This document shows positions 7,194 through 14,131 of a stretch of DNA of 36,911 nucleotides, piece by piece. The notes beneath the pieces are model-generated. The model saw nothing but the letters and a program-made list of their open reading frames with translations, made no database searches and had not been told where the DNA came from. The position numbers were made by a program, and so were the translations under genes. The stretch's first letter is position 1; the number at the start of each line of letters is the position of its first letter. Origin of the DNA: CAYJNO01 sp964371715 (GTDB lineage: Bacteria > Bacillota_I > Bacilli_A > Erysipelotrichales > Erysipelotrichaceae); NCBI GenBank assembly GCA_964371715.1, contig CAYJNO010000019.1:1-36911 (forward strand), in the 5' to 3' direction.

Positions 7194-9272
7194 ATGCATA
7201 CACAAAATAGAGAAATTTCATGGTTACGGTTCAATGAGAGAGTATTAGATGAAGCATATGATCAAAATGTACCATTATTAGAAAGACTAAAATTTATTGC
7301 TATCTTTACAAGTAATTTAGATGAGTTTTTTATGGTGCGAGTAGGAAGTTTATTTGATTTAGTAAGTATTAATGATGATTCAATTGATGAAAGATCAATG
7401 CTTCGCCCATCTGAACAATTAGAGAAAATCTATGAATACGTTAGACCCTTATATACCAAGAAAAGTAAAATCTACACGAAGATAAAAAATGAATTAAAGA
7501 CTCATAATATTAATTCATTAAATTATGATGAGTTAACAAAAAAAGAAGAAAAGTTTATAAAAGAATATTATAATCAACAAATAAAGCCTATATTATCACC
7601 ACAAATAATTGACTCATTACATCCTTTGCCACATATTAATAATAAACAAATATGTGTTTTTACCATGCTGAAACGTAAAGATACTCATTTACTAGGTATC
7701 ATTCAAATACCAAGTACTTTACCAAATTATATTATTTTGCCATCAAAAGAAGTAAGGTTTATAAAACTTGAAAAAATAATATATGAATTATGTGATGATT
7801 TATTTAAAAAATCAAAAGTTGTTGAAAAAAACTGTGTATGTATTACTAGAAATGCAGATATTCAACCAGATCAAGAAACATTTGATGAAAGTATAGATTT
7901 TAAGCAAGTAATGAAATCATTACTTAATAAAAGAAATAGACTATGTATTGTTAGATTAGAGATTAATAATAAAATAAGTGATGAATTTAAACAGATGTTA
8001 TGTAATGTCTTTAAGCTTAAAGAAAATCAAATCTTTATTACTAGTTGTAGTTTAAATATGAATTATATTTATGACTTAATTGATAAGCATTTAATTAGAT
8101 ATGAAGATTTAAAGTATAGTAAATTTGAACCAAGTATCAGTTCTAATATTAATCATAATACAAGCATAATTAAACAAATAATGCATAAAGATTTATTATT
8201 ACATTATCCATATGAAAGCATGGATAGTGTAATAATGTTAATAAAAGAGGCTACAACAAATAAAGATGTATTATCCATTAAGATTACGATCTACCGCTTA
8301 GCAAAAAGAGCAAAATTAATTGATTATCTGTGTGAAGCTGCTGAAAATGGTAAAGAAGTAACAATAGTAATGGAATTAAGAGCAAGATTTGATGAAAAAA
8401 ATAATATTGACTGGTCAGAAAAGCTTGAAGAAGCAGGGTGTATTATCAATTATGGATTTGATTTATATAAGACACATTCAAAGTTATGTTTAATTACAAT
8501 CAAAGATAAAAATGAATTAAAGTATATAACACATATTGGTACTGGTAATTTTAATGAAAAAACATCAAAGCAATATACCGATATTTCATTGTTAACTAGT
8601 CATCATGGAATTGCAATGGATACCATAAATCTTTTTAACAATATTAATCTTGGGATATTAGCAGAAGATTATACTCACTTACTAGTTTCGCCACTAAAGC
8701 TAAGAAATCCAATAATTGGTTTGATAAATAAAGAAATAGCAAAAGGTGAAAAGGGTAAAATAATACTTAAAATGAACTCAATAACTGATAAAGTTATTAT
8801 AGATATGTTAGTCGATGCAGCAAAGTGTGGTGTAAAAATAACTTTAATTATTCGTGGTATTTGTTGTGTATTACCAAACATTAAGGAAGTAACAGAAAAC
8901 ATTAGAGTGGTAAGTATTGTTGGAAGATTTTTAGAACATAGTAGAATATATAGTTTTGGTGAAAAAGAAGAGCAAGTAATCTATATTTCTTCTGCTGATT
9001 TTATGTCTCGTAATACTAAAAATAGAATCGAAGTGGCAACACCAATTTATGATCAAAAAATTAAAGCAGAACTTAATGAAATCTTAGAATTAAGTTTAAA
9101 AGATAATGTAAAAGCACGTGTTATGCATAACGATGGAAGTTATCACAAGATTAAAACAAAAGATGTAGATTTTAATGCTCAAACATATTTTATAGACTAT
9201 TATAAAAATAGAAAAACAATAAAAGAAAAACAACCTAATGTATTTATTAGATTGTTGAATAGAATTAAGTAG
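7194..9272 (+). CDS. ppk: Polyphosphate kinase 1
   Basis: A 692-residue PPK1 that reversibly makes polyphosphate from ATP at the membrane/cytoplasm. The N-terminal block NREISWLRFNERVLDEA and the downstream FTSNLDEFFMVRVG are typical. Both active-site histidines are present: His428 in THSKLCLI (the residue that is autophosphorylated in the family) and His582 in FLEHSRIYSF. A GTGNFNEKT motif also fits. An ATG at 7176 is in frame but overlaps the end of ppx; ATG 7194 follows AAGGGGA at good spacing. Forms an operon with ppx, pairing synthesis and breakdown of polyphosphate. Its TAG stop is one base from the end of the convergent rnhC. Confidence 0.97.
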   Translation: MHTQNREISWLRFNERVLDEAYDQNVPLLERLKFIAIFTSNLDEFFMVRVGSLFDLVSINDDSIDERSMLRPSEQLEKIYEYVRPLYTKKSKIYTKIKNELKTHNINSLNYDELTKKEEKFIKEYYNQQIKPILSPQIIDSLHPLPHINNKQICVFTMLKRKDTHLLGIIQIPSTLPNYIILPSKEVRFIKLEKIIYELCDDLFKKSKVVEKNCVCITRNADIQPDQETFDESIDFKQVMKSLLNKRNRLCIVRLEINNKISDEFKQMLCNVFKLKENQIFITSCSLNMNYIYDLIDKHLIRYEDLKYSKFEPSISSNINHNTSIIKQIMHKDLLLHYPYESMDSVIMLIKEATTNKDVLSIKITIYRLAKRAKLIDYLCEAAENGKEVTIVMELRARFDEKNNIDWSEKLEEAGCIINYGFDLYKTHSKLCLITIKDKNELKYITHIGTGNFNEKTSKQYTDISLLTSHHGIAMDTINLFNNINLGILAEDYTHLLVSPLKLRNPIIGLINKEIAKGEKGKIILKMNSITDKVIIDMLVDAAKCGVKITLIIRGICCVLPNIKEVTENIRVVSIVGRFLEHSRIYSFGEKEEQVIYISSADFMSRNTKNRIEVATPIYDQKIKAELNEILELSLKDNVKARVMHNDGSYHKIKTKDVDFNAQTYFIDYYKNRKTIKEKQPNVFIRLLNRIK

Positions 9273-9273
9273 T

Positions 9274-10113
9274 TTATTTATCTAAGACGCTTGAATTTTT
9301 AAAATGTACTTTCGCAACTTCATTAAGCTTTTCTTTTCCATATTTTTTTGCGAATTCAACTATTTGTAAGTCAACTGCATCTCCAGCTCCTTTTTTAAAA
9401 GGAAATTCATATTTTAAAGACATTTTATCAAAGTAATCTAAAAAGGCATATCTTGCAATTATAGATGCAACAGCTACTGCTAAATACTTTGATTCTGCCT
9501 TAGTTTCAAAATGAATCTTATCAATTACTAGGTCTTCATCTTTTAAATAGTTATAATAACTTTTTTCTGGGGTGAATTGGTCAATAATAATAGTTTTTGG
9601 TAAAGATTCTTTTTTTCTTAGATTAATATAAGCTTGATTATGAAGTTTAGCTTTTATCGCATTCATATTATTTGTTTGATGAACAAAGTTATATTTTTTA
9701 TTATCTAGTATTAATGTAGAATGCGTAATATTCTTAATTAATGTTGGGGCAATTTCTCTAATTTTATCATCAGTTATTTTTTTTGAGTCATTGACTTTTA
9801 ATTGATAAAGTAAATCAAAATCAGTTGCTTTTACAATACAACCACAAACTACAACTGGTCCAAAGTAATCACCTGTACCTACTTCATCACTTCCAGCATG
9901 ATCATATGCTTTAATATTTGTAAAAGCTTGAGAGTATATTTTTGCTGAGTCTCCTTGGAAGACAACTTTATTTGAAGTATAAACACTGATTGTTGTATCA
10001 GATGTTTTGAAACGATATCTAATATATTGGTTGTTATCAGGTACTAAAAAGTCACTTAAACTGTTATATAATTCGTTAATTTGAGTTTCGTTTAACTCGA
10101 TTGATATATTCAT
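9274..10113 (-). CDS. rnhC: Ribonuclease HIII
   Basis: A 279-residue endonuclease that removes RNA from RNA-DNA hybrids in the cytoplasm. It has the N-terminal TBP-like substrate-binding domain of about 65 residues that marks RNase HIII. The catalytic domain follows, with GSDEVGTGDYFGP at 74-86 (Asp76, Glu77) and the later acidic residues in IIIDQF and KAESKYLAVAVASIIAR. The ATG at 10113 is preceded on the minus strand by AGGAAA. The gene runs toward ppk and the two stops are separated by a single base, so neither has its own terminator between them. Confidence 0.95.
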   Translation of the reverse strand: MNISIELNETQINELYNSLSDFLVPDNNQYIRYRFKTSDTTISVYTSNKVVFQGDSAKIYSQAFTNIKAYDHAGSDEVGTGDYFGPVVVCGCIVKATDFDLLYQLKVNDSKKITDDKIREIAPTLIKNITHSTLILDNKKYNFVHQTNNMNAIKAKLHNQAYINLRKKESLPKTIIIDQFTPEKSYYNYLKDEDLVIDKIHFETKAESKYLAVAVASIIARYAFLDYFDKMSLKYEFPFKKGAGDAVDLQIVEFAKKYGKEKLNEVAKVHFKNSSVLDK

Positions 10114-10202
10114 AATATTTCCTCGCTACTATATATAGTACCATATTAATAGTAGTTTATAGATATTTTTAATAAAAATGTCTAAATTATTAGAAGTAAA
10201 TA

Positions 10203-10232
10203 TTTACAAATTTGTGGAAATAAGTATATAAT
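10203..10232 (+). promoter_or_regulatory. Promoter of the prepilin-like gene
   Basis: TTTACA at 10203-10208 and TATAAT at 10227-10232 with an 18-base spacer. It would give an A+T-rich leader of about 90 bases before the ATG at 10328. Confidence 0.55.
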
Positions 10233-10327
10233 TACTTTTGTTAAATTTAATATATTGTAAATATGGTATTTATTACGATATTTGTATACTTTTTAACTGG
10301 TGTTAATTTTATGAAGATAGGAGATTT

Positions 10328-10891
10328 ATGTCAAAACAAAGAAAAACGAATAAACCGTTTTCTTTAGTCGAAATTTTAAGTGTCATAATCATTATTGCTG
10401 TTGCATTTACAATATTATTTATATATTATGTAGGTCATATTGAAAAAACAAGGCAAGTTAATGATTTAAATACTGCAACAGATATTGTAGAAACTGTAAA
10501 TATGAGTATCGTTAATAGTGATGAAAATATTGATAATTGTATTATAGAAGTTATCTGGGCAACTAAAGATAATGAAAATGTATTAAGAATAAGTGAAGCA
10601 AAAAATTATGTATCAAAACTTAGTGGTACAGCATATGAACCAAAAGGTGCTGACTTAAGTGAACTTGCAAATAATGTCTTCAGTTTACTAAATATAAATG
10701 GTGATACTATGTTTAATGAATATTATGGTTCATTTACAGAAGGTGAATCTAAAATTGCAAATAATGAATCATTTGTATTTCATATAAATCCAAAAACTGG
10801 TGAAATAGCATTTGCGAAAGGTTTTAGTGAAAATGAAGACTATATAAATAATTGGGTTGAAGTTATTGGTGTTGAATTAAAAGATTCATAA
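10328..10891 (+). CDS. Orphan prepilin-like protein with Pro before the cleavage site
   Basis: A 187-residue protein with a type IV prepilin N terminus. A short basic leader (MSKQRKTNKP) precedes FSLVEILSVIII with the hallmark Glu at mature position +5. A single hydrophobic helix of about 20 residues and a globular, Asn/Glu-rich C-terminal domain follow. The residue before the Phe is Pro10, whereas prepilin peptidases normally require Gly there. Processing is therefore doubtful. No pilus ATPase, platform protein or peptidase gene is in the window. Its C-terminal GEI...NWVEVIGV segment resembles GEV...VWVEMGV of the second prepilin at 35322, suggesting paralogues. Role unknown: pseudopilin, anchored surface protein or DNA-uptake component. 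ATG 10328 follows AGGAG. Confidence 0.75.
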   Translation: MSKQRKTNKPFSLVEILSVIIIIAVAFTILFIYYVGHIEKTRQVNDLNTATDIVETVNMSIVNSDENIDNCIIEVIWATKDNENVLRISEAKNYVSKLSGTAYEPKGADLSELANNVFSLLNINGDTMFNEYYGSFTEGESKIANNESFVFHINPKTGEIAFAKGFSENEDYINNWVEVIGVELKDS

Positions 10892-10906
10892 TAAGTAATA
10901 AAATGA

Positions 10907-10935
10907 TTGACAATTAATATATCATATTATATTAT
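10907..10935 (+). promoter_or_regulatory. Promoter of the T-box leader and ABC operon
   Basis: Perfect TTGACA at 10907-10912, 17-base spacer and TATTAT at 10930-10935. Transcription would begin near 10942, at the head of the T-box leader. Confidence 0.85.
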
Positions 10936-10941
10936 ATCAAC

Positions 10942-11179
10942 TATACAAATCAAAGATCAAAAGAGTAGTTATTATTAACTAATAGTGAGCAAAGGATAGT
11001 GGAAACTTTGTAGCAATGATAATAATGAAGCGCACTTGTGAGATATTTACTTGAAATAAGTAGGGTGAATCGCTAATTCCAGCGTTATGGAAGAGGGATA
11101 GTTATACAATAGATATAACTATAACTAGAGTGGTACCGCGATTAATAGTCGTCTCTAGATTTTCTAGAGGCGTTTTTTT
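10942..11179 (+). promoter_or_regulatory. T-box riboswitch, specifier probably CGC (Arg)
   Basis: A tRNA-sensing leader that ends transcription unless uncharged tRNA binds. The T-box sequence AGAGTGGTACCGCG is at 11127-11140, and a terminator follows at 11150. Stem I can be drawn: CAAAAG (10958-10963) pairs with CTTGTG (11035-11040, one mismatch), TTATTATTA (10969-10977) with TAATAATGA (11020-11028), and CAAAG with CTTTG distally. Between the first two helices lies an internal loop with AGTAG on the 5' side, matching the loop-E motif of specifier loops. The 3' side is AGCGCA (11029-11034). Reading CGC followed by the usual A gives arginine; GCG (Ala) or AGC (Ser) are less good. A CGCT/AGCG stem III-like hairpin is at 11071-11084. 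CTAGAG (11125-11130) can pair with CTCTAG for the antiterminator. Confidence 0.93.
11150..11179 (+). terminator. T-box-controlled terminator
   Basis: Stem CGTCTCTAGA/TCTAGAGGCG (11150-11159 with 11163-11172), 3-base loop, then seven T. Its 5' arm shares CTCTAG with the antiterminator, so the two folds exclude each other. It lies 24 bases before the substrate-binding protein gene. Confidence 0.93.
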
Positions 11180-11202
11180 GTATAAAGAAAGAGGAAATTT
11201 AA

Positions 11203-11991
11203 ATGAAAAAGTTATTATTAGTTACAAGTTTATTATTAGCATTAACAGGTTGTTCATCAAGCAATGATGAGCCAAGTGAACATGCATTTATGGATGAATT
11301 ATTAACAGATAATCGTATTATTGTTGGTACAAGTCCAGATTATCCGCCTTATGAATCATACAATACAGATAATGAAATTGTTGGATTCGATATTGATATG
11401 GCAAATGCTGTTATCAATAATATTAATACTAAATATGGTACAGAATATGTATTAGAATTAAAACCATCTGATTTTGGTTTAATCGTAGGTTCATTAGAAG
11501 CAAAACAAATTGACTTAGGAATTTCAGGATTTACATATGATCCTGCAAGAGATGTAACATTCAGTGCTCCATATTTAGGGTCAAGACAAGTAGTAGTTAC
11601 AAGAGAAGATACAAACATTACATCATTGGCTGATTTAGAAGGTAAAAAAGTTGCCGTACAATTAGGTACAACTGGAGCAGCAGCTATTGAAACATTAGGT
11701 GAAACAATGGAGTTTGGATCTGTTGAATCAATTGTAGATTCAGCAATTGCATTTCAATCTTTAACAACAGGTAATTATGATGCAGTAGTATGTGATGAAG
11801 CTGTAGCTGATAGATATGTTGCAGAATTTGATTTTGTAAAAGTGGAAGAAGCTTTAGTTGATGAACAAGTATCAATCATTTTAAACAAAGAAAATACAGA
11901 ACTTGCTGCAGTAATTAATGAAGCAATTGAAGAGTTTGTAAATAGTGAAGAATATGTTGAGTTACAAGAAAAATGGGGACTTGCAGGATAA
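11203..11991 (+). CDS. Amino-acid ABC transporter substrate-binding lipoprotein
   Basis: A 262-residue solute-binding protein of the polar amino-acid (PAAT) family. It captures an amino acid outside the membrane and hands it to the permease. The signal peptide ends in lipobox LTGC with Cys17 as the lipid anchor. Family hallmarks are VGTSPDYPPYE, GFDIDMANAV, an acidic-ligand-pocket region, and ADLEGKKVAVQLGTTG. The ligand is not provable from sequence; the CGC specifier of the upstream T-box points to arginine or a related cation. First gene of a three-gene operon: its TAA overlaps the permease ATG by one base. Confidence 0.93.
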   Translation: MKKLLLVTSLLLALTGCSSSNDEPSEHAFMDELLTDNRIIVGTSPDYPPYESYNTDNEIVGFDIDMANAVINNINTKYGTEYVLELKPSDFGLIVGSLEAKQIDLGISGFTYDPARDVTFSAPYLGSRQVVVTREDTNITSLADLEGKKVAVQLGTTGAAAIETLGETMEFGSVESIVDSAIAFQSLTTGNYDAVVCDEAVADRYVAEFDFVKVEEALVDEQVSIILNKENTELAAVINEAIEEFVNSEEYVELQEKWGLAG

Positions 11992-12674
11992 TGTTTGATA
12001 ATTTTTCAAAAATATTTACTTTAGAAAATATTGCTTATCTATTTGAAGGATTAACTACATCATTATTAATAGCAGTTGTTGCGATAATATTTGGTACAAT
12101 TATTGGTACATTTGCCGCTATGGGTAAATTAAGTGATAATAAAATAGCTAAAGGTATCGCTGTAACTTACATAGAGTTAGTCCGTGGTACACCAATGTTA
12201 TTACAAATCATGATTCTATTTAATGGGATACCACTTCTTTATACAACAATAACAGGGTCTTATTTAGATGTTAATGAATTATTAATAGGGATGATTGCTA
12301 TTAGCTTTAATAGTGGTGCATATGCTGCTGAATTAATTAGAGGTGCAATAAATTCTATTGATAAAGGTCAAGTAGAAGCTGGTAAGTGTTTAGGTATGCC
12401 AAAAAATTTAATAATGAAAAAAATTGTTTTACCACAAGCATTTAAAAGAATTATTCCACCACTAGCTAATGAATTTATTGTGTTAATTAAAGATTCTTCA
12501 TTAGTTAGTACAATTGGTGTTTTAGAATTATTAACTCGTGCTCAAGTATTAACGACACAATATTATTCTGTATTTTTACCATTAATGGGTGCTGCAATCT
12601 TCTATTTATGTGCAACATTAACAGTTTCATATTTTGCTAATAAACTAGAAATGAGGTTAGCTGAAAGTGATTAG
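11991..12674 (+). CDS. Amino-acid ABC transporter permease
   Basis: A 227-residue integral membrane protein of the HisM/GlnP family. It forms the membrane path for the imported amino acid. About five hydrophobic segments are visible, beginning near residue 20. The EAA loop that contacts the ATPase is GQVEAGKCLGMPKNLIMKKI followed by VLPQAF. Upstream in-frame codons exist inside the previous gene. The ATG at 11991, which shares its A with the preceding TAA, is the natural coupled start. The permease overlaps the ATPase gene by eight bases. Confidence 0.93.
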   Translation: MFDNFSKIFTLENIAYLFEGLTTSLLIAVVAIIFGTIIGTFAAMGKLSDNKIAKGIAVTYIELVRGTPMLLQIMILFNGIPLLYTTITGSYLDVNELLIGMIAISFNSGAYAAELIRGAINSIDKGQVEAGKCLGMPKNLIMKKIVLPQAFKRIIPPLANEFIVLIKDSSLVSTIGVLELLTRAQVLTTQYYSVFLPLMGAAIFYLCATLTVSYFANKLEMRLAESD

Positions 12675-13392
12675 AATAGAAAATATTAAAAAACAATTTA
12701 AAAATGTCAAAGCTTTAGATGATGTGAGTATTACAATTAATAAAAATGAAGTTATTAGTTTAATTGGACCATCAGGTTCTGGTAAATCAACTTTAATTAG
12801 ATGTATTGTCGGACTAGAAAAAATTGATGATGGTGCTATCTATTTTAATGATGAAAAAATGCCTTATCATAATGAAGTATTAATGAATAAAGTTAGAACA
12901 CATATTGGCTTTGTATTTCAACACTTTAATTTATTCCCACATCTAAGTGTAATGGAGAATTTGATTTTAGGTCCTGTTGAAGTATTAAAAATGCCTGTTG
13001 AAACTGCTAAAGCTAAAGCTTTAGAACTACTTAAAAGAGTAGGACTTGAAAATAAAGCAGATGAATATGTAAATAAGTTATCTGGTGGTCAAAAACAACG
13101 TGTTGCGATAGTGAGAGCACTTGTTATGGAACCTGATGTTATGCTATTTGATGAACCAACTAGTGCACTAGATCCTGAAATGGTAAAAGAAGTATTAGAG
13201 GTTATGCGTGATTTAGCTAAAAATGATATGACAATGATTATCGTTACACATGAAATGAACTTTGCAAAAGAAGTATGTGATAGAGTTGTTTTTATGGATA
13301 AAGGTAAAATTGTTGAAACAAATAATGCGAAAGATTTCTTTGAAAATCCCCAAAGTGATAGACTTAAAGAATTCTTATCTAAAGTATTATAA
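12667..13392 (+). CDS. Amino-acid ABC transporter ATP-binding protein
   Basis: A 241-residue GlnQ/HisP-type ATPase energising the importer from the cytoplasmic face. It shows Walker A GPSGSGKST (residues 34-42), Q-loop FQHFNLFPH, signature LSGGQKQR (from 138), Walker B with LFDEPTSALDP and the switch histidine in VTHEM. The start is a GTG at 12667, within the end of the permease gene, with GAGG ten bases upstream; no nearer ATG is in frame at a suitable place. A strong terminator follows, so the T-box operon consists of exactly these three genes. Confidence 0.95.
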   Translation: MIRIENIKKQFKNVKALDDVSITINKNEVISLIGPSGSGKSTLIRCIVGLEKIDDGAIYFNDEKMPYHNEVLMNKVRTHIGFVFQHFNLFPHLSVMENLILGPVEVLKMPVETAKAKALELLKRVGLENKADEYVNKLSGGQKQRVAIVRALVMEPDVMLFDEPTSALDPEMVKEVLEVMRDLAKNDMTMIIVTHEMNFAKEVCDRVVFMDKGKIVETNNAKDFFENPQSDRLKEFLSKVL

Positions 13393-13397
13393 TTAGT

Positions 13398-13428
13398 AAA
13401 GATATAAGTGTAAGCTTATATCTTTTTT
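13398..13428 (+). terminator. Rho-independent terminator of the ABC operon
   Basis: Perfect 11-bp stem AAAGATATAAG/CTTATATCTTT (13398-13408 with 13415-13425), 6-base loop and T-run. It separates the importer from cvpA. Confidence 0.88.
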
Positions 13429-13434
13429 AAAAAT

Positions 13435-13463
13435 TTGATAATTTTCAAATATTTTCATATAAT
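13435..13463 (+). promoter_or_regulatory. Promoter of cvpA-mutS2-uvrC
   Basis: TTGATA at 13435-13440, 17-base spacer, TATAAT at 13458-13463. AGGAGG and the cvpA start follow within 30 bases. Confidence 0.82.
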
Positions 13464-13489
13464 AAAGTAATGTATAGGAGGATTTAAAT

Positions 13490-14116
13490 ATGGATGTGTC
13501 TACTATGATTTTAATTGTAAATGTAATTGTTTTATTTATAGTTGTACTTTGTGCTATTTCTGGTTTTAAAAAAGGTTTTATATTAAGTATGTTTGATTTA
13601 CTTGGAATGTTAATAGGTTTTTTCACGGCATTATTTGTGACACCATTTGTTGCAGAAGCTGTTACTTTACTTAGCCCTGGAGATGGAGCTACATTTACTA
13701 CAGCATTTGTATTCTCAGTAATCAATGTCATTTTATGGTTTATTATTATTTTTATTGCAGTTGTAATTATTGTGGCAATCGTCGGTAAACTTGTTGATAA
13801 ATTATTTAAATTACCAGTTTTAAATGGCTTAAATAAAGGACTTGGTATTTTGTTTGGTGCTATTATGTCAATTTTTTGGATTATGATTTTAGCAATTATT
13901 GTATCATCACCACTAATTCCAGAAAGTGATGAAGTATTTGAAGGATCAGTTTTAGCTCCAATCCGTGATTTTAGTGACTCAATGTTTATTATGGTTATTG
14001 AACAAGCAGAAGAGTCAGGGGTATTTGATGAATATATTCAAGAGTTTGAAAATGAACAAAATGAAAAGATTACAATTGAAGATTTAATCAATAATTTAAT
14101 AGATTCAACATATTAA
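13490..14116 (+). CDS. CvpA-family membrane protein
   Basis: A 208-residue membrane protein of the CvpA family, named for colicin V production in E. coli; its molecular role is not settled. Four hydrophobic segments are visible in the first 145 residues. The GFKKGFI motif after the first helix is typical, as is a GLNKGLGILFGAIMS stretch before the last one. The C-terminal 60 residues are acidic and likely soluble. ATG 13490 follows AGGAGG. cvpA directly before mutS2 is the order found in Bacillus subtilis (yshB-mutSB). Here uvrC follows as well, so the gene is probably cotranscribed with DNA-maintenance genes. Confidence 0.85.
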   Translation: MDVSTMILIVNVIVLFIVVLCAISGFKKGFILSMFDLLGMLIGFFTALFVTPFVAEAVTLLSPGDGATFTTAFVFSVINVILWFIIIFIAVVIIVAIVGKLVDKLFKLPVLNGLNKGLGILFGAIMSIFWIMILAIIVSSPLIPESDEVFEGSVLAPIRDFSDSMFIMVIEQAEESGVFDEYIQEFENEQNEKITIEDLINNLIDSTY

Positions 14117-14131
14117 TGAGTAATAGGTATT

